Source of the DNA: Trachythela sp. YZ-2020
Taxonomy: Eukaryota; Cnidaria; Anthozoa; Malacalcyonacea; Clavulariidae
Reading direction: 5' to 3'
Length of the DNA: 64,000 nucleotides
Assembly (NCBI GenBank): GCA_016169945.1
Contig: JADLSH010000204.1
Span: forward strand, 248,001-312,000
Shown: one piece after another, positions 52,617-63,329 of the stretch
How the letters are laid out: each line of letters begins with the position of its first letter
Numbering within the stretch: the first letter of the stretch is position 1
The notes under the pieces: generated by a model
What the model saw: only the letters and a program-made list of their open reading frames with translations
The model's database searches: none
What the model was told of the DNA's origin: nothing
Program-made: the position numbers and the translations under genes

Positions 52617-53774
52617 ATGACAGAGATGAATTCCACCTTTAGTACTTGCTTTGGAAACACCAGTTTTGGAAACACTAGGCTTGAGGTCACTGGCTTTGGG
52701 AACACTGGCTTTGGGAACTCGAGCATTGGAAACACAACGTCCATTAAACAGATTCTTCCTACCAGCGTCCTTCTTGCAGCAACAGTCGTAGTTGTCGAGT
52801 GCTTGTGTTTCATCGCTGGTGTCCTAGGAAATCTTGTTGTTATCATTTACAATGTCTTACTACTTCATACGAAAACGCCAACAAGTTATCTAGTTGTAAA
52901 CCTTGCAGTCACTGACGCTCTCGCATGCTGTACAATCTATCCTATCTGGATCGCTGAATTTGCAAAGATTATTACTGGAACTGAAAGCTTGCTGAGCGAT
53001 AAATTATTTTGTAAGTTTTATATCACAACTGGCTGTATGGGTGTGTTTCTTTCAATCTTAACTCTGCTCGCAATCACTGTGGATAGATTTATCTTCATAA
53101 GCAGACCTCTGAAGTACCCAATAATCATGACATGGCGTCGAACCTATGTCGTGTTGCTTATGATTTGGCTTTCTGTCTTTGTTTTTGTTCCTCTTATTTC
53201 AGTCTTCACCGAGCCAATACCTGGCGTTCGCGCTGCTTGCTATGTTTATCCGTTTGTTCTCATGAGCTGTGTCGTTATTTATACCTACCTTCCCATTATT
53301 GTTATGGTAGTTTTAAACTACAAGATTTTCAACATCGCTAAAGATCAAAGACGTAAAATTACTGCACACACTGTGGCTCTCATGCCTGTCGAGTCTCTGG
53401 TCGACCGCCATGTTGGTCGTCTTGAGAGCCGTCCTGTTGGGATGGCTGCCGTTGTTGTCGACCCATATCCACTGAATTCCATATCATCCCGTCAGAAGAT
53501 AGTGAAAGATTTCAAAGCCATTAAGACATTTGCAGTCATTATTGGAATATTTATTTGTCTTCTCTTGCCGTATACCATAATTCTGGTAATAGATTATCTT
53601 ATTTGTAACACTGCGTGTGTGCCTGGTGTATTGCACATTATTTGTATGGCTCTCGTTGGGATGAACTCAGTTGTGAATCCATTTATTTACAGTATCAGAC
53701 AAACTGAGTATAGAAATGCTTTTCGTCGTGTTTTTCAACCATTTCCCAGCGATTCTTGGCTTTTCTGTAGGTAG
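52617..53774 (+). CDS. class A (rhodopsin-like) G protein-coupled receptor, intronless
   Basis: The 385-residue receptor sits in the plasma membrane. The N-terminus (residues 1-45) is a run of FGNT/FGNS units with several N-glycosylation sequons. TM1 has GNLVV (71-75), TM2 NLAVTD (95-100) and TM3 starts after Cys132 and ends in DRF (156-158) in place of DRY. Cys208 in the second extracellular loop can pair with Cys132. The third intracellular loop (about 240-298) is long. TM6 reads CLLLPY, lacking the usual Trp of CWxP. TM7 has NPFIY (354-358), followed by a short amphipathic tail. Length and landmarks fit the family. The ligand cannot be named. The start is the ATG at 52617, conserved in the duplicated remnant at 50502. 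The fragment at 63330-63760 is a closer relative than generic class A receptors (shared AITVDR-FI and PLKYP-IMTW). Confidence 0.92.
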   Translation: MTEMNSTFSTCFGNTSFGNTRLEVTGFGNTGFGNSSIGNTTSIKQILPTSVLLAATVVVVECLCFIAGVLGNLVVIIYNVLLLHTKTPTSYLVVNLAVTDALACCTIYPIWIAEFAKIITGTESLLSDKLFCKFYITTGCMGVFLSILTLLAITVDRFIFISRPLKYPIIMTWRRTYVVLLMIWLSVFVFVPLISVFTEPIPGVRAACYVYPFVLMSCVVIYTYLPIIVMVVLNYKIFNIAKDQRRKITAHTVALMPVESLVDRHVGRLESRPVGMAAVVVDPYPLNSISSRQKIVKDFKAIKTFAVIIGIFICLLLPYTIILVIDYLICNTACVPGVLHIICMALVGMNSVVNPFIYSIRQTEYRNAFRRVFQPFPSDSWLFCR

Positions 53775-54996
53775 TTTCGGTACAGAACACATTCGGGCAA
53801 GAAGGGCTGTCATTAACTAATTTTATATTTTACAGCTACGCAATGATATTTACTGATTCCCACAGAAGGAAATTGTTTTCCGTGTAGCAATATTATATAA
53901 TATAGCAAGGTGTTGCAGCCAAACCCGAGTCCGGGCTTCAGCTGTGAACGCAACTCTTGTGCGAACATATGTCGCATATTCAACTTGAATATACGTAAGG
54001 AAAATTTTAATAATGTTAAGACAAAAATAATAAAAAAGGACAATTTGCATTGGTTTTGTTTGGGTTTTTTTCTAGAGAAACACCCACACGTTCTAAAGTG
54101 TGCTTTACGTTAATATAAATTAAGTACTTCAAATCCAGCGCGGCTCAATGTGTAAAAATAGAATAATAGGACCTTCGAATTGCAGGAAATACCTTTTAGA
54201 GACTCAGAATTCTAAAAACGAAAAACTTGTGAAAACTGCCGAGAACTTTGAGGAACGAAATAGTGATGTTTCAAGCAGAACCATTCATCAGAGTGGAATT
54301 ACATTACTGTAATTACATTTACTCTGATGAATGGAAACGTCAGTATTTCGTTCTTCAAATTCTCGGCAGTTTACAACTTTTTCGTTTTGCTATATTCTAA
54401 ACACTGCCTATCCAGCACTCTACTTTTTTATAAACTGCTTCTAGTAGCTGCTTAGGTCCAAAACATGAAACTTTGAGCATTTTCCCAAGAAAGTTGAAAG
54501 TTTTCTTCCACTGATATTGTAAGAATAATATGACAGTATTCTGTGAAGTTTAAGTTAAAACTGCACCGCCTTAGTCGGAGAACGTGTAAATAAAACAATA
54601 GCTTTACTGTTAATCTAAGATTAGTGCTAATATTTACTGTTTCATATCCTTGTATTGGTTGATAATGAAGCCGCGGGAATAAATCATTTTGTAATAAACC
54701 TTGACTTCAGTGATGTCCTTGTATACTATTGCACCTTATCCTCTTTTAAAGCTTTGAATTTTCCCCGATTGATGTCGGAATTGAAGGAGAAGGAACTTAA
54801 ATGAAACTCTAGTCAAATTAGGACTTTAATTCGACTCTGCATTCCCGAATTTCTCTTTAACTCTTTTAGCTATCTGTTACGGAGTATTACCATTTACCAC
54901 ATGTTATTACCGAAGATAGATTTTCGCATCGAGTATATCTAATTACTTTATAATGAGCGATCTTTCTTGTTTCCCGAAAGCCATAAAGGTGTACAG

Positions 54997-55730
54997 CAAA
55001 AAATCCATTTCTTCACAAATTTCTTTTTCTTAATTTAAGAAATATTTTCTCAAAATAAGAAAATTATTTCTTAAGAAAAACATCATCTTAATTTGAGAAA
55101 ATATTTTCTTAAAATGAGAACATTATTTCTTAAGAAAAGTTATTTTCTTCATTTAAGAAAATGTTTTCTTCAAATTAATAAGTTGTTTCTCAAAGTAAGA
55201 AATACTTGCGCCATAAGAAAAAAAATTCGTAATTGTTCTTGAAACAAGAAAATTTTTAAAAGCTCAAAAATATATAGAATTCTTATTACAGCAAAACCTT
55301 TGTTAATTTTTAATAGATCAAATTTATTATACCAACATTTTTCTTGATTTTTGCGACGTTTCTTGAAAAGACAGTTGTTTTTGCAATATTGAAAAGACAT
55401 GCAGTTGTTTTTACTAATACACCAACGAAAGTAAGATTTTTTAACCACATGGCTATATAAATGCATGCAGAACTTTCTGTTAATTAACAGTGCACAAATT
55501 CAAAGTCTAGCCTAGAATATAATTTTTATTTTTAAGATAATTTGAAAAATAAATTATTTCTTGTCAAGAACAATTACAAGAAAATTGTCCTTGTTTTAGC
55601 AAAACATTTCTTAAAACAAGAAAATCAATCTAGGCAAGATAATCCTGGAGACTTATTTCCATAATGATATTCTTACGTCATAGAATAATATTCTGACTCT
55701 TCTTGAAACAAGAAAATTATTCTTGTTGAG
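54997..55730. repeat. AT-rich foldback built of TTTCTT/AAGAAA palindromes
   Basis: Repeated short palindromes such as TTCTTAATTTAAGAA and TTTCTTAAGAAA fill the outer parts, and the far end has CAAGAAAATT repeats in complementary orientation. Nothing coding is recognised in the centre. It interrupts the truncated third duplication unit. Confidence 0.6.
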
Positions 55731-56069
55731 AAGTGGTAAATTCGGTAGACAATGATATTTTCTCGTTGCTTTTTCTTAGTTTCAAAAATATGGATCGCAA
55801 ACGTTGCATTTTTAATTATGTTTTGCGTCCTATCAATAAAGAACATGCCTTTTTAAGATCTTCCTGTATCAACTTTCAATTGCCAAGAGAGCCTTTTCAC
55901 CCGTCGCCATATTAAACAAATTAAAAGTAAAAACTATCCGGCTTTCGACATATAAAATATGATCGAGTTTAAAGAACTTTGTTTCAGTTGAGTTGTGGCC
56001 TTATGCGCGCGAAAGATTCAAATACAATGGTGAAAAACACATTGAACTCTGTAGTGCCATGCAAATAAA

Positions 56070-58670
56070 GATTTATACTTTATATATTTACTTTATACTT
56101 TATTGCGTGTTCCCCTAAGGGCTTTTTAACACTACATTACATGATTAAAATTACTATAAATTACTTCTAAAACTATTTGTGTTACAATGTATGAATATAA
56201 ATATATAAAAATATGTACATATACTTATTTAAAACAGTAAAAATATGTTCGAAGTGTTTTGGAATATTAAATGTATTTAATAAGATTCTTTTAGTAAAAA
56301 GTCTCTAAGTTCTTTCTTAAAAGTTGTAGCAGTTTTGTAGAGAGGGATGTCCAAGAGGTTATGGTTTCGTGTCGAGCGATCATGTATGTCGGAACGCTTT
56401 GCAAATTTATCTACTAGGTAGTCTGGTGCAAGTCCATTAAAACACTTGTAAGCCATTACAGTATCCCTTTACAACAATAACTTTTCCACTGGCAGCCAAT
56501 TTAGTTCACGTAACGCTGGGGTAACGTGATCGAACTTTCTTGTTTTTGTTATGATTCTGCACGCGAAGTTCTGTACTGATTGAAGTTTATTGATATTATT
56601 AGATGACGTGTTAGACCACACTGTGGAACAGTACAAAAGCTTGCTAATTACAAGTGTTTCAATGAGTAATTTTAACGTTTCATTGTCAAAACTATCCTTC
56701 ACGCGATTTATTTGACATAATTTTCTCATACATGAAGAAACGAATTTAGATATGTGGTCGTCGTAGGATACGTACGAATCCAAATTGATTCCCAAATCCT
56801 TAGCTAATAAAACAGGTCTTATTGTCTTTCCTAAAAATGTTAGCGACATTCCTGTAGGTACATTCTGTAGCATGGGCCTGGAACCAACTACAAGGAATTT
56901 AGATTTATCTGGATTTATCAATAATTGGTGTTCCAAACACCACGTGGCTGCTCTTTGCAGGTCTGCCTCTAAATTGATAGTTATCTGTTCCAATTAGTCG
57001 TGGATGCAGAACGATTTATAAAGCTTCGAGTCGTCCACGTATGAATCAAGATTACACGATTGAATACTCCTTGGTATATCGTTAGTATAAATGCAAAACA
57101 GAAGTAGTGATAATATTGCAATTGAGGTACACCATGAATAATCGGACGAGTTGATGACTTGGTAGATCCAATGCGCACGTATTAGGATCTGCCTGATAAA
57201 TAGTTTTGGAACCATTTAACAGCTTCGGGTGATGCGCCAATACAACTCAATTTATCTAATAAAATTGAATGACTGACACTATCGAATGCTTTGGATAAAT
57301 CCAATAAAATTAGTGCCGTTAGTTTTTTCTTGTCAATGGCGTCCAACATGGTGTCGGTAACAAATATGTTTAAAGTTTCTGTAGAGTGAAAACTCCTGTT
57401 CCCGCTTTGATGTGACGATATGCGATTAAATTCCTTGAGGTAGGAGCTAAATTGTGACTAGGGCGACTTTTTCGCAAACTTTTGAAACTACCTCAAGTAG
57501 TGAGAGAGGCCGATTATTTGAGGCAATCTCGTGGTCTCCTTCTTTTAATAGTGGTATAACTTCGGATATCTTCCATAGGTCAGGGAATGTGCTTGTCATT
57601 AGAGAGCAATTTATTATATGCGGAAGAGGACCCAGTATAATTGGAAGACAGTCTTTGGTAACACGCATGCCTATTTGATCTGGTCCTCGTGACTTAAAAC
57701 TTGGCATAGCCATGATAATACGTTGAACCTCTGTACAAGTGACGGATTGGAAATTGAACAGTTGATCAGATGGATAAGTAATTACATTTGAGAGAGGATT
57801 TGACAGTGCGACATTGTTGTCTTTGGCTAAGCTTTCGGCTACCAGCAGCATTTCGTCCCACAGAAGTAAGGAAAAGGTTGAAATCTTCTGCAACTGTTTT
57901 TGGATCTTTACTATAAATTTTCGTTTCCTTTTCCTTTGAAGGAATTATATTATTGATTACTTTTCATAGGGATGTCGAATTGTGTTTATGCTCTCTTACT
58001 TCGTTAAGGGTGTGGTTCTTCGCTGCGGCTTTAATTTCAGTTTTTACGTTATTGCGATATTCTTTGTAAACTACCCAATCACCTTCATCACGTGTCAGTT
58101 GGAACCGACAGAGGTGTAGACCCCGAGGCTTCATGTCTTCTTTTATTTCGTTGGTGACATATGGACATGATCGATTTCGAATTTTTAAAGTTTTTAACGG
58201 TGCATGCACGTCGAGCGTTGAGTGAAGAACTTCTTTGAAGGTTTCGAGTTCCGTGTTAACGTTGCTGTTGGATAATATGGATAACAGGCGATCCTATTTA
58301 GTGAGAAGGTCGGAGGAAAATAGTAAGAGATTTTAATTTTTATAACTCCTGGTTGTAATATAACATGCTGGCATCTTTGGGGCTTTTAACTTTAATACGA
58401 CGTACATAGGTAAGTGGTCGCTGATAGAAGTGTTAATAACACCACTTTCAAGAGCAAATGCTGTGGATGAGACTAGAATAACATCTATAAGCGTTTGGGA
58501 CGTAGCAGTGATTCTAGTTGGAGTTTTAATAATCTGTGTGAGATTTAATTCTGTAGAAACATTTGTTAGTGCTCTCCATTCTTGACCGTTTTCCAGCATG
58601 TTGCAGTTTAAGTCTCCAAGAAACAAAATCTGTTTATTCAAAGTTAAAGCCTGAATATAATTTGGCTTAA
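56070..58670 (-). mobile_element. decayed LINE, minus strand, 3' portion (interrupted by the TTAA element)
   Basis: The 3' tail is a TATAAAGTA-like repeat near 56070-56110. Going upstream on the minus strand come the ORF2 C-terminus, the reverse transcriptase and the endonuclease. At 58667-58670 (TTAA) it is cut by the 3.1-kb element 58671-61788 and resumes at 61789. Confidence 0.85.
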
Positions 58671-58677
58671 AGGACAT
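56469..58677 (-). pseudogene. LINE ORF2, fragmented (endonuclease to C-terminus)
   Basis: Fragments in several frames: endonuclease FLGDLNCNML, TPTRITATSQTLIDVILV and SDHLPMYVVL (58333-58677); reverse-transcriptase start GPDQIGMRVTKD and PLSLLEVVSKVCEKV (57447-57893); AFDSVSHSIL-type block near 57240-57300; and a thumb/C-terminal part LINPDKSKFLVVGSRP, DLGINLDSYVSYDDHI and ITKTRKFDHVTPALRELNWL (56469-56993). Multiple frameshifts make it inactive. Confidence 0.82.
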
Positions 58678-58821
58678 TGGCGGTATATTTTTTGTTTAGT
58701 TAATTAAAAAGAACTCGTCAAACTGTGTAGTAAGTTCTTTTACAATTTTTCCGCATCATTTTTTGTTTTCGAGTAATTTGGAATTGTTTTGATCAAAATT
58801 TAGCGTGTTGCCGCCATTTTG
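58671..58821 (+). repeat. left terminal inverted repeat of the TTAA element
   Basis: It starts AGGACATTGGCGGTATATTT and ends GCCGCCATTTTG. Shared blocks with the right end include TTCCGCATCATTTTTTGTTT and TTTTGATCAAAATTTAGCGT. Confidence 0.88.
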
Positions 58822-58978
58822 AAATGTTGTCACGAAAAAATTATATTTTTAGTGTGACGTCACAACTGGGAAACATTCACAGTATGTTACATAATATAAT
58901 GTAAACAATATCCGACAAGGTTAATACACGCACACTAATTACTTCAATCTTGCTTATTTAAAATAATAAAAAAAACTG

Positions 58979-59539
58979 ATGGAATATCATAACCAAAGTG
59001 CTGAAGATATAAAACCATACATGTTTGAACCAATGCCAAACGAAAATACGGCCGAGAGAGACAGTTTGGGCTCGGATTCTGGCAGTTCGCATGCAAGTGA
59101 AGACGAAGTTGATGAAGAATTTGAAGCAATAAACCACTGGCGTCTGTCGACAATTGAGTGGTGCAAATGTGGCAATTGCATTTAATGTCCAAGACAGTCG
59201 AGAGCTTTTGCTGTCATGAAAAAGCAATTGAATACAAACAAGATCAAGGCTTCACATGCATAACTAAATTATCTTCATTTGAACAAAATATTTCTAAAGA
59301 TGTGCTTGAAGTAGACGTTATGCAATATGTTGAAGACAATTGGCCACTAGATGACGAAGACATCGCGCCTATGCACAAACTATTGTCGTCTGGTGGGTTA
59401 TCGAAGGTGTTTGCGCTGGATTTTTCAAATACTTGGAAAAAAGTGTCGTCGACCATTTCCATCGTGTATGTACAAGTGCATACGGGGCAAGTTTTCATCG
59501 CCTGATGGGCTTTATACACATTTTAAATTTCCTAAGTAA
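58979..59539 (+). pseudogene. P2X7 C-terminal (zinc-binding ballast)-like domain protein, frameshifted
   Basis: Frame 1 (58979-59185) starts MEYHNQSAEDIKPYMFEPMP, has an acidic Ser-rich stretch and reaches WCKCGNC. The next frame continues with MSKTVESFCCHEKAIEY and CITKLSSFEQ. A third frame gives RCLRWIFQILGKKCRRPFPS and C-IRGKFSSPDGLYTHFKFPK before a stop. The W-C-x-C-G-x-C...E-x-x-C-C and P-S-C...I-R-x-x-F patterns are those of the cytoplasmic zinc-binding tail domain of P2X7 receptors. That domain also occurs without the channel in many invertebrate proteins, as far as I recall. No channel part is present. Two frameshifts make this copy inactive, unless sequence errors are responsible. 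Confidence 0.7.
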
Positions 59540-59773
59540 AGTTTGGTAACACTGGCTTTCGCTGGTTTCCCTGCTTAAGGCTGCTTTCCAGTTAAGCGTA
59601 GTTCATACTTGCGTGTATGCACGAAAATGTCTAAAGCTGTTTAAATGTGAATTAAAGACTAAAAGAACAGAATTCAGTTTTCTATATTTAAACTATTTCG
59701 TGCCTATACACGTGCATTCGTATAAAAAAACCCGTAACTGGAAAGCAGCATTTTTCATATAAATATAGACATT

Positions 59774-60393
59774 TCAGCGATTTGAACACATCTCGTCTTT
59801 GCAGTAACAATTGGATTGACAACGGCAAAGATTTGCTTTACAAGAACACCTTTTGGTTGCACATTTTCCACTGCAGCTACATGCTACAGCTTCCGTAGAA
59901 CTGAGCTCGGGCAAAACTGGCTTCGTGAACCTGCTGTGTCTTCTCGCAACAACAGTTTCTTTTGACATTCGTGAATTGCCGTTAAGGTATGATTCCCCCA
60001 ACGATACTGGCTCTTTTGGAAGCACTAATGTTGCATTCTTCAGAGCTTTTTTCACAGTGGGAAAATCTTGACGGATCTTTAGACAATCGCATTGAATTTT
60101 TTTCACATAGTCTAGGCGTTAAAATTAAAGTTATGATTTTAGATCAGAAGAGCATTCATTGAGACATGTGTGTGGCTACAATGTAAAACAAGTAAAAAAC
60201 ACGAGTACTTACTGTACGTCGGAAGCTCTTTTATGGGCTTTGCAACGGCCTTCTCCCCTTTATGGGCTTTGGGATACACAATAGACCAGCGATTCTCGCC
60301 CTTTGTTGTTTTGGCTTGCATGCGCCTCCTCGCGTTTTCGTTGAAGTGAAGGTTAGAGCAAAATATTCTATGTGACAAACAAAAATACAGCAT
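59774..60393 (-). CDS. two-exon gene part: conserved cnidarian-type block plus CXC cysteine-rich domain
   Basis: The upstream exon (about 60393 down to 60213) encodes LHFNENARRRMQAKTT, RWSIVYPKAHKGEKAVAKPI and KELPTY. A consensus GTAAGT donor follows at 60212-60207 and a CCTAG acceptor at 60113-60112, a 101-bp intron joining in frame to YVKKIQCDCLK. The downstream exon (60111-59774) ends with VACSCSGKCATKRCSCKANL and CRCQSNCYCKDEMC, a CXC-type zinc-binding array (tesmin/MSL2-like spacing). It could be the C-terminal part of the protein that starts with the THAP domain further upstream on the same strand. The role is unknown; DNA binding is plausible from the CXC array. Confidence 0.6.
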
Positions 60394-61262
60394 ATATTTT
60401 TAGTTTTATCTGTCTGTAGTAAACTAGATGAACTTCATATTTTGAATGTGAAAAATACTTATATGAAATTACCAACTTCAAATATCGTCAAGCTTTCATA
60501 AAGTTAAGAATATCAGCACATAAGCTAACTGTTGAAACTGGTAGATACAACAATGTCCCACGCAATGATAGGCTATGCTTTATTGATAATTTGTATAAAA
60601 TAAATAGCTCTTTCAACTTATTTACTTCGGAAGACCTATTTATATATATTATGGCTATGAAGGATAAATCAATGATGAAGTTGGTATAGGCATGAAATAT
60701 TGTTTTGATGTTCTAGCTATTTTGATAGCGCATAAATATTTTGCAAATAGCTAATTGTTACGATATGCTGAGAACTTTTGATGTGCTTCAGTCGGTTTTG
60801 AACAATATATACTTTATTTTTATATTAATTATATATTAATATATATTATTATTAGAGTTTATTTACTATGTTATGTCGATTTCAGGTCACTTTTCAAAGC
60901 GCGATTCCCAAGTTTGTCGTGAATATTCCCAATTACGTTTCTAAATTTGGAATATTGGGCGTGGAAATTGCAAAGCCAACTTCGCAAGTTGTTTACTGAA
61001 CATAAACTCGTAATACAAAAATTGGAGATTCCAAAATAACTTATTTCTTTACTATTATAGTCCTGTATGGTTTTAGTGATTGCTATGCAAGATATTTGAA
61101 ACTTATAAACGTAATTTGTAAACTCCATTCTGTTCTGTTCTGAACGACTGAACCGTACATACCTTCAATTTAGAGAGTGCTCTACGGGCTCGAATTTTTA
61201 TTGTACCGTCTGTTCTCTGGTTCCATTTAATGGCATGCTTAACGTGGGCAAAGCATCATCCT
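60394..61262. other. interior of the TTAA element without recognised coding
   Basis: Very AT-rich, with one 85-residue minus-strand ORF (60871-61128) of no known family. A transposase core would be expected about here in a complete element and is not seen. Confidence 0.5.
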
Positions 61263-61572
61263 TCATCTTGACTTCCTTTTACCAATAAAATTAATTGATC
61301 TCAGAAAATCAGGCGGGTGTACGTGATGGCAGATAAGAGTTCGAGTCAAAATGTTGAGAGCAGATGCACGCGTTCTTACTTGGACGAAATCCTTTTCTTT
61401 TGCAGAAATCAGTCCATGCTTTTGCTCTGCTTTTTTCTTTTGGACCTTTGTCAGCATTGGGAAATGAAAAAAAATGTAGTTGTCCATCGCTGTTGTTTTT
61501 GCTACTACTAATTTGAACAGCCATAAACTGAACAGTACATGGTTGTAAAAGAGATTTTAAATATGGCGCCAA
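61263..61572 (-). pseudogene. THAP zinc-finger domain, frameshifted
   Basis: On the minus strand, SSSKNNSDGQLHFFSFPNAD, AWTDFCKRKGFRPSKNACIC and SQHFDSNSYLP show the THAP core: FxxFP, a conserved W, C-x-R, PSK, ICSxHF. The continuation, PPDFLRSINFIGKRKSR, is in the next frame (61263-61487). The first Cys pair is not in place (VQI where the QC is expected), so the finger is damaged or its first part lies in another exon. THAP domains bind the ends of P- and Kolobok-type elements. Confidence 0.7.
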
Positions 61573-61637
61573 CTACTCTATCCCAGTTGTGACGTCAGAT
61601 GCATAAATTAACATATGCTATTATATTCCAAAATAAA

Positions 61638-61788
61638 CAAAATGGCGGACCACACGCTAAATTTTGATCAAAACAAATCCAAATAACTCCAAAACAAAAA
61701 ATGATGCGGAAAAGTTGTAAAATAACTTACTACACAATTTTACGAGTTCTTTTCAATTAACTAAACAAAAATATACCGTCAATGTAGT
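61638..61788 (-). repeat. right terminal inverted repeat of the TTAA element
   Basis: Complement of 58671-58821, 151 bp, ending CCGTCAATGTAGT before TTAA. Confidence 0.88.
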
Positions 61789-62060
61789 TTAAGTAAATCT
61801 TCGAAACAATTTATGTGGTCGGTAGGTTACACAAATTATTATTGATTTGTTTTTTTGGCATTGAAGATTTATCCATAGTTGATGAAAGTTAGAGACTGAC
61901 ACTTGCGATAAATCTTTTAAAACAACGGCTTTAATATTCTACTTGATATAAGCACAGACGCCCCCACCTTTCTTGTGCAACCGGTCAAATCTGTGGAGCT
62001 TATAATCGTCGATTGCAATCTCACGGTTCGTTGCTGAGGAATTTAACCACGTTTACGTTT
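61789..62060 (-). pseudogene. LINE endonuclease, part upstream of the TTAA insertion
   Basis: On the minus strand: TWLNSSATNREIAIDDYKLH, RFDRLHKKGGGVCAYIK and, in another frame, ICVTYRP, the endonuclease ETWL, GGGV and YRP blocks. It joins the fragment ending at 58670 through a single TTAA with the frame kept. The upstream limit is about 62060, where a stop appears and similarity ends. Confidence 0.78.
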
Positions 62061-62406
62061 AACAAAGATTAATGAATTTTTGGGGGGATATAATGACGAC
62101 TTTTCGTCAGAAAGACAGATTATCGTTGCTGATCATTGTTGCTTAAATGCTGGACTGTTTATACGTAGTTTTGGTGCAGAATAACCTCCGTTATTATACA
62201 TTCAAACTTCATTCTCATTCCTCATTGGTCAAAATTCTCCAGTTGATTCTCGATGTCCGATAGCTCTGACGTCCTTTCAGTCGGATATTGAAAATTATTG
62301 GACGAAGCAGTCCAAAAAATTAATTATTGGACGCTGATGACGTCACAACGTCGAAGCTTTAAGACATTCAAAATGGCAGCCAGATTCGTCTTTCCCATTT
62401 TGTGTT

Positions 62407-62683
62407 TTCTCTACTAGTAGGATTTTTAAGAGTTATTCTACGACCTCGAGTCGTATATGAGCTCACAGCCGACAAGGCGCGACAGCGCCGAGTCGGCTAT
62501 CAGTCATATACGACGAGTTTATGTTCATAACTGTTTTATTATATACACAAGCTGTGGATTTGGATATTTACTTTTTTCGAGTAAAACTTGGATTTCCTCT
62601 TCATTTAATTGTCTAAATCTGCCAGCCATTTTTATAATTTTCTCTACTAGCAGGATAGAAGCTAATATCCTGCTAGTAGAGAA
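62407..62683. repeat. foldback element with TTCTCTACTAGYAGGAT arms
   Basis: The 17-bp arm occurs at 62407 and 62640 in direct orientation and at 62667-62683 inverted (exact with 62640). A second stem lies inside, at 62450-62514, with GTCGTATATGA/TCATATACGAC and GCCGAC/GTCGGC pairs. Confidence 0.7.
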
Positions 62684-63329
62684 CCAATCAGATTGCAGAA
62701 TACCTCATATCCAGAGCTTGTTTATATTATAAGAGCTGATAGCCTGGTTGTGGGGAACCAATCAGATTACGTAAAAGTTTATATGTGATGGCATACTAAA
62801 TAATAACAAGAATTTTCCAGACCTTGGTCAAAGTACCTTTCACGTAAAATTGTAAAAATACCGTAAAGATAAACGTAGGCTTTAAATCTTGTGGACATTA
62901 CAAAACTATTCATTTTCTGGAAAATACCCTATGTGTACTTTTGACTTGTTAATAATTTGTTGGCTATTAACCAATCAAAAATGCTGAGTTGCACCACGAG
63001 AAGGAAGTTGAATCCCAAAGGACCCGAAGCGTTTGGGCTGGATATATGAATAGTAATGACTTTGAGGAGTTACTCAAATTTTGCCAATTTTATTTTATTT
63101 TGTTAATCATTTTAATTACCCAAATTTTATTTTTTGAAGACTTAATTTCAAGAAATAAATTTTATTTCGCCAAGTGACGTAATATTGAGCTTCGATTTTT
63201 TTTACATAATTCCGAGTTTATATAGAAAAAATTGGATGCTTTTCTTCCTTTGTGCTTTGGTAAACAACAATAACTTGGTAGTCGTCGTGAAAATTTAGGT
63301 AATTTTAAGTTAATAATTTGTGGAAACAC
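62684..63329. other. non-coding stretch before the GPCR fragment
   Basis: AT-rich. GAACCAATCAGATT is repeated twice, at about 62681 and 62756. No coding region is supported. Confidence 0.5.

Larger units (their letters stand above)
51334..54885 (+). repeat. tandem segmental duplication, unit 2 (intact receptor)
   Basis: Same start and end blocks as unit 1 (for example GGACTTTAATTCTACTCTGT before the junction, TTACCACATG after it). A truncated third start follows at 54886-54990. Confidence 0.82.
58671..61788. mobile_element. 3.1-kb Kolobok-like (TTAA) DNA element with THAP, CXC and P2X7-tail-like coding fragments
   Basis: TTAA flanks both ends (58667-58670 and 61789-61792). Inverted termini are 151 bp on each side (58671-58821 and 61638-61788), about 85-90% complementary by eye. 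A second inner pair is CGTCACAACTGGGA (from 58858) against TCCCAGTTGTGACG (61580-61593). A TTAA target plus a THAP-domain protein is the Kolobok superfamily pattern. No DDE-type transposase core is visible, so this copy is probably non-autonomous or deleted. It is inserted in the endonuclease part of a LINE. Confidence 0.85.

Noticed and set aside
58979..59539. P2X receptor channel gene
   Set aside because: Only the cytoplasmic tail-type domain is present, with no transmembrane or extracellular channel part, and it lies inside a transposon.
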